A DNA stretch of 38,502 bases, taken from assembly GCA_009377695.1 (NCBI GenBank), contig WHTP01000050.1, forward strand, positions 1 to 38,502, written 5' to 3'. The notes below the pieces were generated by a model. That model worked only from the letters and a program-made list of their open reading frames with translations. It was not told the origin of the DNA and made no database searches. Position numbers and translations under genes: made by a program. Shown here one piece after another: positions 1 through 9,148 of this stretch (within the stretch, counting starts at the first letter, position 1; each line of letters starts with the position of its first letter). The DNA is from Hyphomicrobiales bacterium. Its GTDB lineage: Bacteria; Pseudomonadota; Alphaproteobacteria; Rhizobiales; Xanthobacteraceae.

Positions 1-38
1 CTCGCCACGCCTTGACCAGTGACTACTCAGACAGGCTC

Positions 39-205
39 CTAGTGGAGTGGATTTGACATTCGCGATCAACCTGGCAGCAAGCGCCCGACGCGAATGTCAA
101 ATCTAAACTCCACTAGCAGCTTATACTTGCTGGTGGTCCTTCGATTCTAACATTCGCAAAGTCGCTCGCGGAAATGGGATGCGAATGTTAGAATCGGACC
201 ACCAG
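39..205. repeat. Bipartite palindromic intergenic repeat, copy A
   Basis: Two imperfect hairpins lie in tandem. Unit 1 (39-116) starts CTAGTGGAGT and ends ACTCCACTAG, with an inner stem GATTTGACATTCGC paired to GCGAATGTCAAATC. Unit 2 (130-205) starts CTGGTGGTCC and ends GGACCACCAG, with an inner stem GATTCTAACATTCGC. A 13-nt spacer (117-129) separates them. Unit 1 has extra bases in its right arm and unit 2 in its left arm, so the units are mirror images. A copy of equal length, differing at about 15 positions by eye and without gaps, lies at 34830-34996. Seen directly; the function is unknown. Confidence 0.9.
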
Positions 206-279
206 GCCCGATGCGCCAGGCGTTGACGGTCGGCCCCCAATCAGCGACCGTACCGACTCGGTGGGATGGTGGGGCGGTC

Positions 280-726
280 ATGACGGCAAGAGCCACAATC
301 GGTATCGTTGCGGCGCTGTTGCTCGGCGTCGCGGATGCCGCCATGGCGCAAGCACAAGCGCCTGCGAAGGGACCTGTCCCCGACTTCGACTATACCGTTG
401 GTCCGGTGCCGAAGGACGAGACTCCGCCACAAGCGGCTCCGTCACAAGCCGCTCCGCGGCCGCCAGCGTCTGCGGTTCGACGCGCTCAGCGGCGGCCCGC
501 TCCGAAGCGGACAGTTCGGCAACAGCGCGCACCGACACGCATCATCGTGCGGCCGCGACCGATGCTGCGCGAGCGGCTCGACTCAACGGAATTTCCACGC
601 TCCGACAATCTCGGTTTCCCCGGTCGTAACGCCGTGCGGCAATGCACATCGTGGTTGGCAACTGAATACCGCCTAAGCGGAACCGTGGTGACGCCGCAAA
701 TGCGCTGCTGGTGGGAGCGTGGCTGA
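280..726 (+). CDS. Small exported basic, proline-rich protein of unknown function
   Basis: I do not recognise a family. The ATG at 280 is preferred over an upstream in-frame ATG at 211 because it opens directly into a typical signal peptide: a short Thr/Arg start, a hydrophobic stretch, then AMAQA at about residues 20-25. The product is 148 residues. The centre (about 30-100) is rich in Pro, Ala, Arg and Gln and is probably disordered. The C-terminus has two Cys (in RQCTSW and MRCWWERG) that could form a disulfide. It is likely periplasmic or envelope-associated. The gene follows the copy A palindromes by 75 bases and precedes another small exported protein. The function cannot be stated. Confidence 0.6.
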   Translation: MTARATIGIVAALLLGVADAAMAQAQAPAKGPVPDFDYTVGPVPKDETPPQAAPSQAAPRPPASAVRRAQRRPAPKRTVRQQRAPTRIIVRPRPMLRERLDSTEFPRSDNLGFPGRNAVRQCTSWLATEYRLSGTVVTPQMRCWWERG

Positions 727-818
727 TCTGCGTGGCGTATCTCTTGGCGGTTCGATCTCCTGAAACCGAAACGGTCTCCGAGCGTTATTGTTCGGGAGCG
801 ACTTCTAGGAGACTTGAT

Positions 819-1169
819 ATGGTCAAGAGTCTCACGGGCATTGCGGCTGCGGCAATCTTGGCCGTCGTCACTCTGCCGAGTGTACCGGCGAATGCCGCAG
901 CGATCCGTCATGTGTCCGGCATCGCCGAACACCAGTCGAACGTCGAAACCGTTCAATACCGCCGCTATCATCGCCGCTACCATCGCCGCCACTGGCGCGG
1001 GCCGAGATGGCGCGGGCACTATGGACCTCGCCGCTTCTACGGAGGCGGGCCGTATTACTACGGCGGGTATCCCTACGCCTATGCGCCATATCCTTACTAT
1101 CGGCGGTACTATCGGCCTCGCCCGTTTATCGGCATCGGCATTGGACCGGTCGGGATCGGAGTGTGGTAA
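819..1169 (+). CDS. Small exported Tyr/Arg/Gly-rich protein
   Basis: The product is 116 residues. The ATG at 819 is chosen because AGGAG (807-811) sits at ribosome-binding distance and the protein then opens with a signal peptide (MVKSLTGIAAAAILAVVTLP, cleavage probably near NAAA). An upstream in-frame start at 711 would overlap the previous gene and hide the signal. The mature part has RRYHRRYHRRHWRG-like basic/aromatic repeats, then a Gly/Tyr/Pro-rich region, and ends in a hydrophobic glycine-rich tail, IGIGIGPVGIGVW. Small proteins of this style are common in Bradyrhizobium relatives and presumably sit in the periplasm or outer envelope; the role is unknown. An intrinsic terminator follows at 1201. 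Confidence 0.7.
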   Translation: MVKSLTGIAAAAILAVVTLPSVPANAAAIRHVSGIAEHQSNVETVQYRRYHRRYHRRHWRGPRWRGHYGPRRFYGGGPYYYGGYPYAYAPYPYYRRYYRPRPFIGIGIGPVGIGVW

Positions 1170-1200
1170 CGCGTTGCTTGATGCGAACATCAGAATGCAT

Positions 1201-1232
1201 CAGGCCCGCCATGTGGCGGGCCTGATTTGTTT
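1201..1232 (+). terminator. Intrinsic terminator of the small exported protein gene
   Basis: The arms CAGGCCCGCC and GGCGGGCCTG (1201-1210 and 1215-1224) form a perfect 10-bp stem with a 4-nt loop. ATTTGTTT follows. It starts 32 bases after the stop of the gene ending at 1169. Confidence 0.85.
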
Positions 1233-1333
1233 AGAGCGCATTCCGGTGAGGTTCATCGTTATGCGCTCTGGATTTTTTAGTGGCGGATGTCCTTTCGGAA
1301 CGGGACGCGCGCTGGTGTGATGGTTCAGAAGCG

Positions 1334-2740
1334 TCAGTTCCACTCCCGCACATCCACGAAGTGTCCGGCAATTGCTGCCGCCGCCGCCATTGCCGGCGAC
1401 ACCAGATGGGTGCGGCCCTTATAGCCCTGCCGGCCTTCGAAGTTGCGGTTCGAGGTCGAGGCGCAACGTTCGCCGGGCGCGAGCTTGTCGGGGTTCATCG
1501 CCAGGCACATCGAGCAGCCGGGCTCGCGCCATTCGAAACCGGCCTTCACGAATATCTTGTCGAGGCCTTCCGACTCGGCCTGCTCCTTCACCAGCCCGGA
1601 GCCCGGCACGATCATCGCATTGACGCCTTCGCGCACCGCCTTGCCTTCTGCGACCTTGGCGGCGGCGCGCAGGTCCTCGATCCGCCCATTGGTGCACGAG
1701 CCGATGAACACGCGGTTGATTGCGATGTCGGTGATCTTCTCGCCGCCGTTGAGGCCCATGTATTGGAGCGAGGTTTCCGCGGCGCGCCGCTTGTTCTCGT
1801 CTGATATCTCGCTCGGGACCGGCACGCAGCCGGTGATCGAGATCACCTGCTCCGGGCTGGTGCCCCAGGTGACGAGCGGCGGAAGCTTCGCCGCGTCGAG
1901 CCTGATCTCGCGGTCGAAATGCGCGCCGTCGTCGGAACGAAGCGTCTCCCAGTAGCGCATTGCTTGGTCCCACGCCTTGCCCTTCGGCGATTTCGGGCGG
2001 TCCTTCACGAACGCATAGGCCTTCTCGTCGGGCGCGATGAAGCCGGCCTTGGCACCGCCTTCGACCGACATGTTGCAGACCGTCATGCGGCCTTCCATCG
2101 ACAGCGCGCGGATCGCCTCGCCGGCATATTCCAGCGCATAGCCGGTGCCGCCCGCGGTGCCGATCTCGCCGATGATCGCAAGGATGATGTCCTTCGCGGT
2201 GACGCCGTCCGGCAGCTTGCCGTCGACGATCGCGCGCATGTTCTTCGACTTCGACTGGATCAGCGTCTGCGTGGCCAGCACGTGCTCGACTTCCGACGTG
2301 CCGATGCCATAGGCGAGCGCGCCGAACGCGCCATGCGTCGCGGTATGGCTGTCGCCGCAGACGATGGTCGTGCCCGGCAGTGTGAAGCCCTGCTCAGGGC
2401 CGATGATGTGGACGATGCCCTGCCGCTTATCGAACTCGTTGTAGTATTCGAGGTTGAAGAACTTGGCATTCTCCGCGAGATAGGCGATCTGCGCGGCGCT
2501 CTCCGGATCGGGATTGGGCTTGCTGCGGTCGGTGGTCGGCACGTTGTGATCGACCACGAGCAGCGTCTTTTCAGGAGCGCGAACTTTGCGCCCGGAAAGC
2601 CGCAGACCCTCGAACGCCTGCGGAGAGGTGACTTCGTGGACGAGATGCCGGTCGATATAGATCAGGCAGGTGCCGTCCGGCTGTTCGTCGACCAGGTGGT
2701 CTTCCCAGATCTTGTCGTAGAGGGTACGCGCTTTGGCCAT
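1334..2740 (-). CDS. leuC: 3-isopropylmalate dehydratase large subunit LeuC
   Basis: LeuC with LeuD isomerises 2-isopropylmalate to 3-isopropylmalate in leucine synthesis, using a [4Fe-4S] cluster. The 468 residues match the usual length of about 470. Visible marks are the N-terminus [20 protein letters not shown], the [12 protein letters not shown] segment near residue 130, and the cluster ligands in the SCTNGR segment and in [11 protein letters not shown] near the C-terminus. The nearby genes on the same strand are rplS and an exported protein, with a 76-base gap. No leuD is in the window; in relatives it lies elsewhere nearby. No strong Shine-Dalgarno precedes the ATG at 2740, but the start matches the family. 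High confidence. Confidence 0.98.
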   Translation of the reverse strand: MAKARTLYDKIWEDHLVDEQPDGTCLIYIDRHLVHEVTSPQAFEGLRLSGRKVRAPEKTLLVVDHNVPTTDRSKPNPDPESAAQIAYLAENAKFFNLEYYNEFDKRQGIVHIIGPEQGFTLPGTTIVCGDSHTATHGAFGALAYGIGTSEVEHVLATQTLIQSKSKNMRAIVDGKLPDGVTAKDIILAIIGEIGTAGGTGYALEYAGEAIRALSMEGRMTVCNMSVEGGAKAGFIAPDEKAYAFVKDRPKSPKGKAWDQAMRYWETLRSDDGAHFDREIRLDAAKLPPLVTWGTSPEQVISITGCVPVPSEISDENKRRAAETSLQYMGLNGGEKITDIAINRVFIGSCTNGRIEDLRAAAKVAEGKAVREGVNAMIVPGSGLVKEQAESEGLDKIFVKAGFEWREPGCSMCLAMNPDKLAPGERCASTSNRNFEGRQGYKGRTHLVSPAMAAAAAIAGHFVDVREWN

Positions 2741-2816
2741 TCGTCGATCCGATTGTCTGTCTGTGCGGCTCTATTTAGTGCCTTAGAAGCATTCAGAAAA
2801 GTGGCGAATTCCGGCG

Positions 2817-3284
2817 CTAGTCCGCGACCAGCTCGACCTCAACCTTGGCTTCGCCCGTGCTCAAGCGCTCGGCTAGGTCGGCCGCGTCTTTGGGGGTTAA
2901 GTCGCCGGAGATCTGGACGACACCGCGGGCAATGGCCTCCCGGATGACGGGTTCGGCGGCGACCTGCCCGTCGATCCGAAGCACAAGTCTTCGGCCAATA
3001 TTGTTGAGGGTCAATTCGTGGAACATCCTGCCCGACCGCGCCGACATGGTGATCACGACAACCGGATCATTCGTTCCCGCGGCGAGCGAAGCCTCGGCTT
3101 TCTGCACCTGGAGCCTGAGCGGCGGCAACAGGCTCTTCTTCGGCGGTGCGGTCGGTTCGCCCTTCTGGAGCTGCTCCAGCAGCGACGGCGACTGCGCCAT
3201 GCTGGCAGAAACGACGGTGGCCACCAGCCAAAGAAAAAGGCCGTGCAAGCCGGCCTTTTTGTATCCCGTTGCGATCGCGCTCAT
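2817..3284 (-). CDS. Exported protein with a single SecDF P1-head-like domain
   Basis: The product is 155 residues. The ATG at 3284 lies 7 bases after the rplS stop and opens with a signal peptide (MSAIATGYKKAGLHGLFLWL, cleavage near SASMA). After a Gln/Pro-rich linker, residues about 62-153 resemble the periplasmic P1-head subdomain of SecD: FHELTLNNIGRRLVLRIDG, then PVIREAI, then GVVQISGDLTPKDAADLAE, the pattern SecD uses for its strand-helix head. There are no membrane segments as in SecD, so it is not a translocase subunit. It may be a periplasmic accessory or a domesticated domain. The first codons overlap an intrinsic-terminator-like hairpin (3234-3260). The domain assignment is from recognised pattern and the role is unknown. 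Confidence 0.75.
   Translation of the reverse strand: MSAIATGYKKAGLHGLFLWLVATVVSASMAQSPSLLEQLQKGEPTAPPKKSLLPPLRLQVQKAEASLAAGTNDPVVVITMSARSGRMFHELTLNNIGRRLVLRIDGQVAAEPVIREAIARGVVQISGDLTPKDAADLAERLSTGEAKVEVELVAD
3234..3260 (-). terminator. Intrinsic terminator inside the next reading frame
   Basis: The arms AAAAAGGCCG (3234-3243) and CGGCCTTTTT (3251-3260) form a perfect 10-bp stem with a 7-nt loop; the stem itself supplies the U-tract on either strand. Read on the minus strand it would end transcripts about 30-60 bases after the rplS stop. It also encodes part of the signal peptide of the P1-head protein (around KKAGLHGLF), so it could attenuate that gene and leuC. Confidence 0.75.
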
Positions 3285-3291
3285 CGGCGCA

Positions 3292-3681
3292 TCAGGAACC
3301 GGACGCGACGTCCTCACTGCGCGTATCCTGGCGCTCGACGATGCGGGCGCGCTTGCCGCGCAGGCCACGCAGATAATAGAGCTTGGCGCGGCGGACCTTG
3401 CCGCGGCGCACGACCTTGATGGAATCGATCATCGGCGAGTAGAGCGGGAATACGCGCTCAACGCCCTCGCCGTAGGAGATCTTGCGGACCGTGAAGTTCT
3501 CCTGCAGGCCGCCGCCCGAGCGAGCAATGCAGACGCCCTCGTACGCCTGGACGCGAGCCTTGTCGCCTTCGACGATCTTCACGTTGACGATCACGGTGTC
3601 GCCCGGCTGGAAGTCGGGGATCTCCTTGCGGGCGGTGAGCTTGGCCACCTGCTCCTTTTCGAGCTCTTGGATCAGGTTCAT
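3292..3681 (-). CDS. rplS: 50S ribosomal protein L19
   Basis: L19 sits at the 30S-50S interface. The 129 residues are close to the alphaproteobacterial norm of about 125-135. The core is unmistakable: [48 protein letters not shown], and the basic [20 protein letters not shown] near the C-terminus. The last 15 residues (to EDVASGS) are a short acidic tail. It lies downstream of trmD with a 133-base gap, as in the classic rpsP-rimM-trmD-rplS cluster. An intrinsic terminator follows at 3234-3260. Confidence 0.98.
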   Translation of the reverse strand: MNLIQELEKEQVAKLTARKEIPDFQPGDTVIVNVKIVEGDKARVQAYEGVCIARSGGGLQENFTVRKISYGEGVERVFPLYSPMIDSIKVVRRGKVRRAKLYYLRGLRGKRARIVERQDTRSEDVASGS

Positions 3682-3814
3682 GGGAGGTCTCCGTGGGCAG
3701 CGCCGATCCGGGCAGGTGCGCGCTCTTTTTCAGACTGTCTGGGTCGGCGAGCTTCTACGACACTGGGTCGGCTTTGTCTATTTCGATGACTGGGAACCCA
3801 AAACGGCCGAAAAA

Positions 3815-4516
3815 TCAGGACGTCTTGCGCTGCCGGTAGACCTCCCAGAGGTCCGGCCGGCGCTCGCGGGTCAACCGTTCGGCCTCGGCCCGGCGCCAGG
3901 CCGCGATCTTGGCGTGGTCGCCCGAGGTCAGCACCTCGGGAATGCCGCGGCCCTCGAACACCTGCGGCCGCGTGTATTGGGGGTATTCGAGCAGGCCCTG
4001 GGCGAAGCTCTCCTCGTCGGCCGAGGCCATCTGGCCCATGACGCCGGGCAGGAGCCGCACGCAGGCGTCGATCAGGGCAAAGGCGGCGACCTCGCCGCCT
4101 GACAGTACATAGTCGCCGATCGAGATTTCGGAGACATTCCGGCTTTCGATGATGCGCTCGTCGACGCCTTCGAACCGTCCGCACAGAATGACCGCGCCCG
4201 CCCCGCGCGCGAGCGTGGCGACCCGCGCCTGGGTCAGCGGCATGCCGCGGGGCGACATCAGCAGGCGAGGGCGGGTATCGTCGGGGGAGGACGCCGTATC
4301 GAGTGCGCGGGCGAGCACGTCGGCCTTCATCACCATGCCGGGACCGCCGCCGGCCGGGGTGTCGTCGACGGTGCGATGCTTGTCGGCCGCATGCGCGCGG
4401 ATGTCGACGACATCGAGCGCCCAGGTGCCTGATGTCAGCGCCTTGCCGGCGAGGCTCATGCCGAGCGCGCCCGGGAACATTTCCGGAAAGATCGTGAGCA
4501 CGCTCGCGCGCCACAT
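3815..4516 (-). CDS. trmD: tRNA (guanine37-N1)-methyltransferase TrmD
   Basis: TrmD methylates N1 of G37 next to the anticodon to prevent +1 frameshifting, using S-adenosylmethionine bound in a deep trefoil knot. The 233 residues match the family. Key segments are the start [11 protein letters not shown], the [16 protein letters not shown] loop, [13 protein letters not shown], and the knot region [16 protein letters not shown]. The catalytic Asp typical of SGD-like C-terminal segments fits [15 protein letters not shown] near the end. The gene starts 2 bases after the rimM stop, so it is in the same operon and likely translationally coupled. Confidence 0.98.
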   Translation of the reverse strand: MWRASVLTIFPEMFPGALGMSLAGKALTSGTWALDVVDIRAHAADKHRTVDDTPAGGGPGMVMKADVLARALDTASSPDDTRPRLLMSPRGMPLTQARVATLARGAGAVILCGRFEGVDERIIESRNVSEISIGDYVLSGGEVAAFALIDACVRLLPGVMGQMASADEESFAQGLLEYPQYTRPQVFEGRGIPEVLTSGDHAKIAAWRRAEAERLTRERRPDLWEVYRQRKTS

Positions 4517-4518
4517 GG

Positions 4519-5073
4519 TTATGGTGCTTCCCGTTCGTCGTCGCTCGCCGGGGCGGCTGCCGACGTAAACGCCGCAGCATCGACCACGATCCGTTGTCCG
4601 GCAACATCGACCACCGGCACCATCGCCTCGGTGAACGGCAGCAGTACGGTCGTGCCACCCTGCGTGGGCATCACCTCGATGAGGTCGCCGGCGCCGAAAT
4701 TATGGATCGCAGCGACGCTGCCCAAGGTGTTTTCGTCCGTGTCGACCACAGCGAGCCCGATCAGGTCGGTGTGGTAGAACTCGTCGTCCGCGTCGGTCTC
4801 GGGCAGCTTCTCCCGGGAAACGAAGAGCTTCGTGTTGGTCAAACGGACGGCGGTGTCGCGGTCGTTCACGCCCTTGAGCCGCGCGACCAGGTGATCCTTG
4901 GCGGTGCGCAGCGTTTCGATCTCGAAACGCGCGGCGCGGTCCTCGCTCTCTAGCGGCCCGTAGGTCGCGACCGATAAGGGATCGGCGGTGAACGGCCAGA
5001 GCTTGACCTCGCCGCGCACGCCATGCGGCGCCCCGATCTGGGCGACGCAGATGCGTTGAGTGCGCGGCGACAC
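4519..5073 (-). CDS. rimM: Ribosome maturation factor RimM
   Basis: RimM binds S19 and helps 16S rRNA 3'-domain maturation in the 30S subunit. No ATG lies near the expected N-terminus; the GTG at 5073 gives [20 protein letters not shown] and 184 residues, a normal length. This GTG lies 11 bases after the rpsP stop. The RimM core [22 protein letters not shown] and the PRC-barrel segment [12 protein letters not shown], with [17 protein letters not shown], are clear. The C-terminus is extended by an Ala-rich and acidic tail ([13 protein letters not shown]). The identity is certain; the exact start is inferred. Confidence 0.93.
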   Translation of the reverse strand: MSPRTQRICVAQIGAPHGVRGEVKLWPFTADPLSVATYGPLESEDRAARFEIETLRTAKDHLVARLKGVNDRDTAVRLTNTKLFVSREKLPETDADDEFYHTDLIGLAVVDTDENTLGSVAAIHNFGAGDLIEVMPTQGGTTVLLPFTEAMVPVVDVAGQRIVVDAAAFTSAAAPASDDEREAP

Positions 5074-5084
5074 GAGGTCTACAA

Positions 5085-5537
<453 letters not shown>

Positions 5538-5566
5538 CTAAGTTTCCTTTCTTTGAGAATCTCTCC

Positions 5567-5673
5567 GCCGTCATTCCGGGGCGCGGGCAGAGCCCGCGAG
5601 CCCGGAATCCATAACCACAAACCGGGAGTATGGATTCCGGGCTCGCCGCTGTGCGGCGCCCCGGAATGACGGC
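5567..5673. repeat. Nested palindromic intergenic repeat between rpsP and ffh
   Basis: The outer arms GCCGTCATTCCGGGGCGC and GCGCCCCGGAATGACGGC are perfect reverse complements bounding the element. Inside, CGAGCCCGGAATCCATA pairs with TATGGATTCCGGGCTCG. Elements starting with GTCATTCCGGGGCG are abundant in Bradyrhizobium-type genomes (recalled, not searched). It fills most of the ffh-rpsP gap and may also act as a transcript-end structure for ffh. Confidence 0.85.
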
Positions 5674-5686
5674 AAGAAGTTGGTCA

Positions 5687-7219
5687 TCATTTCTTCTTAC
5701 CCAATCCAGGAAATCCGCCGAGCCCAGGTTTCGCGCCGAGGCCGGGCAGCAGCGGACCGCTGCCGGGGAATTTCGGCGGCAGGCCCGGCATGGTCGGCGG
5801 CAAGCCACCTGCGCCACCGGGCGCTTTCTTCGCGAGCTCCGCCATCTGCTCCGGCGTCGGCATCGGTGCGCCGCCGCCCAGCCCAAGCATGTTGGCGATG
5901 CCGGCCATCGGGCCGCGCTTCCCCGAGCCCATCACCTTCATCATGTCGGCCATCTGCCGGTGCATCTTGAGCATCCGGTTGATGTCCTCGACCTTCACGC
6001 CGGCGCCGGCCGCAATGCGCTTCTTGCGGCTGGCCTTGAGGATGTCGGGACTCTTGCGCTCCTTCGGCGTCATCGAATCGATCGCGGCCATCTGGCGCTT
6101 GAGGAAGCGTTCGTCGAGATTGGCGGACGCGAGCTGGTTCTTCATCTTGGCGACGCCGGGCAGCATTCCCATCAGTCCGGTCATGCCGCCCATCTGCTGC
6201 ATGCCGATGAGCTGGTCGCGCAGGTCGTTAAGGTCGAACTGGCCCTTGCGCATCCGCTCGGCGGTGCGCGCTGCGCGCTCGGCGTCGATCGTCTGCGCCG
6301 CCTTCTCGACCAGCGAGACGATGTCGCCCATCCCAAGAATGCGGTCGGCAATGCGCGACGGATGGAAATCCTCCAGCGCGTCCATGCGCTCGCCGGTGCC
6401 CATCAGCTTGATCGGCTTGCCGGTGACGGCCCGCATGGACAGCGCGGCGCCGCCGCGGCCGTCGCCATCGACACGCGTGAGCACGATGCCGGTCAGTCCG
6501 ACGCGCTCGTTGAAGGAGCGCGCGAGATTGACCGCGTCCTGGCCGGTGAGGCTGTCGGCGACCAGCAGGACTTCGTGTGGATTGGCGGCGCGCTTCACCT
6601 CGGCCGCTTCCGCCATCATCGCTTCGTCGAGCGTGGTGCGGCCGGCGGTGTCGAGCAGCACCACATCATGGCCGCCGAGGCGCGCCGCTTGCAGAGCGCG
6701 TTGTGCAATCTGCGTCGGCGCCTGCCCGGCGACGATCGGCAGAGTCTCGACGCCGATCTGCTGCCCAAGCACTGCAAGCTGCTCCATCGCGGCGGGGCGG
6801 CGCACGTCGAGCGACGCCATCAGCACCTTGCGGCGGCCCTGCTCGGTGAGGCGCTTCGCGAGCTTACCGGTGGTCGTCGTCTTGCCGGAGCCCTGCAGCC
6901 CAACCATCATGATCGGAACCGGAGCCGGCGCATTGAGGTCGATCGGCTCGCCTTGCGCTCCGAGCGTCTCGATGAGCTGGTCGTGGACGATCTTCACGAC
7001 CAGTTGCCCGGGCGTCACCGACTTGATGACTTCCACGCCGATCGCGCCCGCTTTCACCTTCTCGGTGAAAGCTCGCACGACGTCGAGCGCGACGTCGGCT
7101 TCAAGCAGCGCGCGGCGGACTTCGCGCAATGCCGTATCAACGTCTGCCTCGGACAGCGCACCGCGCCCGGTGAGCCGGTTGAGAATGCCGCCAAGCCGTT
7201 CCGACAGTGAGTCGAACAA
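5687..7219 (-). CDS. ffh: Signal recognition particle protein Ffh
   Basis: Ffh is the GTPase of the bacterial SRP that, with 4.5S RNA, delivers nascent membrane proteins to FtsY. The N domain is [16 protein letters not shown]; the G domain has the P-loop [27 protein letters not shown] and [10 protein letters not shown]; the Met-rich M domain is followed by a Gly/Pro/Met-rich tail. I chose the TTG at 7219 because GGAAG (7226-7230) lies 6 bases upstream and it yields the family N-terminus, 510 residues. An in-frame ATG at 7270 would add 17 residues without family support. The 292 bases upstream to 7511 hold nothing I recognise. Confidence 0.96.
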   Translation of the reverse strand: MFDSLSERLGGILNRLTGRGALSEADVDTALREVRRALLEADVALDVVRAFTEKVKAGAIGVEVIKSVTPGQLVVKIVHDQLIETLGAQGEPIDLNAPAPVPIMMVGLQGSGKTTTTGKLAKRLTEQGRRKVLMASLDVRRPAAMEQLAVLGQQIGVETLPIVAGQAPTQIAQRALQAARLGGHDVVLLDTAGRTTLDEAMMAEAAEVKRAANPHEVLLVADSLTGQDAVNLARSFNERVGLTGIVLTRVDGDGRGGAALSMRAVTGKPIKLMGTGERMDALEDFHPSRIADRILGMGDIVSLVEKAAQTIDAERAARTAERMRKGQFDLNDLRDQLIGMQQMGGMTGLMGMLPGVAKMKNQLASANLDERFLKRQMAAIDSMTPKERKSPDILKASRKKRIAAGAGVKVEDINRMLKMHRQMADMMKVMGSGKRGPMAGIANMLGLGGGAPMPTPEQMAELAKKAPGGAGGLPPTMPGLPPKFPGSGPLLPGLGAKPGLGGFPGLGKKK

Positions 7220-7511
7220 GTCTTGCTTCCTTAAGACGGTCGTCCTTGCGGGCGACCTGTTGGGCTCCAAACACCAATAGCGCCCGAGGGCGCATCGCGC
7301 TGTCGGGCGGGGGCCTCCGGCCTCACGGGACCGGTCGGCGGGTCAATGTCACATCTCTTACGAGCGTGCGGAACCTATGGTTGGGTCCCGCTGGAGTCAA
7401 GGAATAGGCGGCGAAGCGAGGCTTTTCTGCGTCCTTTGGTGCGCTTACCGGGCGGATTGGGTTCCGCTAGGCTTAACCAAAACGGGCACAAGGCCCCCTC
7501 GGGAGGACGTG

Positions 7512-8482
7512 ATGGAAATCCGATACAGGATGCGGGCTGTGCTGGCCGGCCTGATCACCGGGCTGCTGCTGCTCAGGACTACCCGAACCGCCCGGTCACG
7601 ATCGTCGTGCCTTACGCCGCGGGCGGCGGCCTTGACGTATTCGCGCGCCAGCTTGCGCAGAAGCTGACCGAACGGCTCGGCCAGACCTTCGTGGTGGAGA
7701 ACCGCCCGGGCTCCGGAACCGTGATCGGCTCGCACTATGTCACCAAGGCAGCGCCGGACGGTTACACCCTCATGCTGGGGACCAGCTCATCGTTCGCGAT
7801 CAACGTCACCTTGCGCAAGAATATGCCCTACGATCCGGCCAAGGACTTCGCTCCGATCATCCACGTCTCCGACGCGCCGTTTCTGCTGCTGGTCAATTCA
7901 CAGGTGCCGGTCCGCTCGGTGGCCGAGTGGATCAACTACGTGAAGGCCCAGCCCAAGCCGCCGTCATACGCCTCGGCTGGTCCCGGCTCTCCCCAGCATC
8001 TGAGCATGGAATTGCTCAAGAGCTTGACCGGGACCAAGCTCACCCACGTGCCGTACAAAGGCGACGCGCCGGCGCTCAACGATCTTCTCGCCGGTCATAT
8101 CCCGACGCAATTTGCGCAGCCGACGCCGGTCTTGCCGCTCTTACACGCCGGCAAAGTGCGCGCGCTGGCGGTTTCCTCGACCAAGCGGCTCCCGCCGCTG
8201 CCGGACATTGCGACCATCGCCGAAAGTGGCGTCCCCGAATTCGATTTCGTGTCGTGGCAGATGATCGTCGCGCCCGCCGCCACGCCGAAGAACATCATCA
8301 ACAAGTTGCACCGTGAGTTCAAGGCGATCCTGGCGACCCCGGAGATGAAGGAAGAGTTCGCCAAGACCGGCCGTATCGAGGTCGACAGCCCGCCGCCGGA
8401 GAAGCTGCAGGAATTCATGCGCGCGGAGATCGTGCGGCTGGGCAAGGTGGTCGACGCGGCCGGGCTGGCGCGCTCGCAATAG
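7512..8482 (+). pseudogene. Frameshifted Bug-family (TTT) periplasmic substrate-binding protein
   Basis: Bug proteins are periplasmic receptors of tripartite tricarboxylate transporters. The ATG at 7512 follows GGAGG (7502-7506) and begins a signal peptide (MEIRYRMRAVLAGLITG), but the frame then goes wrong: the mature protein continues one frame over as AAAAQDYPNRPVTIVVPYAA. Adding one G to the GGG at 7560-7562 restores a textbook signal peptide ending AAAAQDYP. The rest is intact: DVFARQLAQKL, VENRPGSGTVIG, and the C-terminal lobe to 8482. Reading the mature frame from an ATG at 7346 gives an implausible N-terminus. It is either a recent -1 mutation or a sequence error. The gene likely serves the TPP enzyme genes that follow. 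Confidence 0.8.
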
Positions 8483-8608
8483 TGAGCGCGGCGACCCCGG
8501 CCACTGCGTCAGCCGGACATGACGCGAGACGTGTTGCAGCCGTCCGAAATTTCGCATTAGCTGAGCGCGACAAGACAAACAAATCGGCGCCGCATGGGAG
8601 GTTTAGGA

Positions 8609-9148
8609 ATGGATGCAGCGACGACGACAAAAGCCGGCGATACGCAGGTCGCGCTGACCGGCGCCAAGATCATCACTGCCATCAAGCAGAGCGGCGTCGA
8701 ATTCGTGCTCGCTGTCCCTGACATCGTCACCAGCAAGGGGCTGTTGTTCCCGATCGCGGCCGACAAGGAGCTTCGCCTGGTGCGCGTGTGCAAGGAGGAC
8801 GAATGCGTCGGCATCGCGTCCGGGCTCACCTATTGCGACAAGCGCGCGCTGATCCTGATCCAGTACACGGGGTTCCTCGATTCGCTTAACGCCATCCGCG
8901 CAGTGGCGGTCGAGTACAAGCAGCCCATCGTCATGATGATCGGGCTGCTCGGCCACGAACCGGAACGGCTGCCGACTGAATCCGGCCGCTACGGCGTGCG
9001 TATCATCGAGCCGATCTGCGACGCCATGGGCATCCCGCACCATCTCATCAGCCACGACGCCGACGTGCCCAGGATCAAGCCTGCGATCGACAGGGCCTAT
9101 ACCGAGTCGTCGCCGGTCGCGTTCCTGATCGGACGGAGGCCGTCATGA
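8609..9148 (+). CDS. Split TPP-dependent decarboxylase, alpha (PYR-domain) subunit
   Basis: This resembles the alpha subunit of sulfopyruvate decarboxylase (ComD) and phosphonopyruvate-decarboxylase-like enzymes, which carry only the N-terminal pyrimidine-binding domain. The product is 179 residues from the ATG at 8609, preceded by TAGGA; an ATG at 8594 lies over the ribosome-binding site. The conserved Glu that activates TPP fits CKEDECVGIASGL (about residue 65). The 3' end overlaps the beta gene by ATGA (9145-9148), so the two are probably translationally coupled and form a heteromer. The substrate cannot be deduced: sulfopyruvate, phosphonopyruvate or another 2-oxoacid are possible. The Bug receptor upstream suggests an imported organic acid. 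Confidence 0.85.
   Translation: MDAATTTKAGDTQVALTGAKIITAIKQSGVEFVLAVPDIVTSKGLLFPIAADKELRLVRVCKEDECVGIASGLTYCDKRALILIQYTGFLDSLNAIRAVAVEYKQPIVMMIGLLGHEPERLPTESGRYGVRIIEPICDAMGIPHHLISHDADVPRIKPAIDRAYTESSPVAFLIGRRPS

Noticed and set aside
39-205. Palindrome pairs as rho-independent terminators or a CRISPR array
   Set aside because: No U-tracts follow the stems, the loops are about 20 bases, units are mirrored rather than directly repeated, and there are only two per locus.
486-1190. Minus-strand frame of 234 codons over the two small exported proteins
   Set aside because: The plus-strand frames have signal peptides, a ribosome-binding site and a terminator; the minus frame has none.
1919-2947. 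Plus-strand frame of 342 codons opposite leuC
   Set aside because: Shadow of leuC with His/Arg/Asp-rich composition.
5630-7280. Two overlapping plus-strand frames of about 500 codons opposite ffh
   Set aside because: Low-complexity shadows of ffh without ribosome-binding sites or recognisable family.
7346-7511. Upstream in-frame start for the Bug receptor
   Set aside because: It would give an N-terminus without a signal peptide, unlike the family; the real signal peptide is in another frame after a good ribosome-binding site.
7220-7511. 4.5S RNA gene near ffh
   Set aside because: I looked for the conserved GGAAG/GCAGC-type tetraloop hairpin of SRP RNA and did not find it here.
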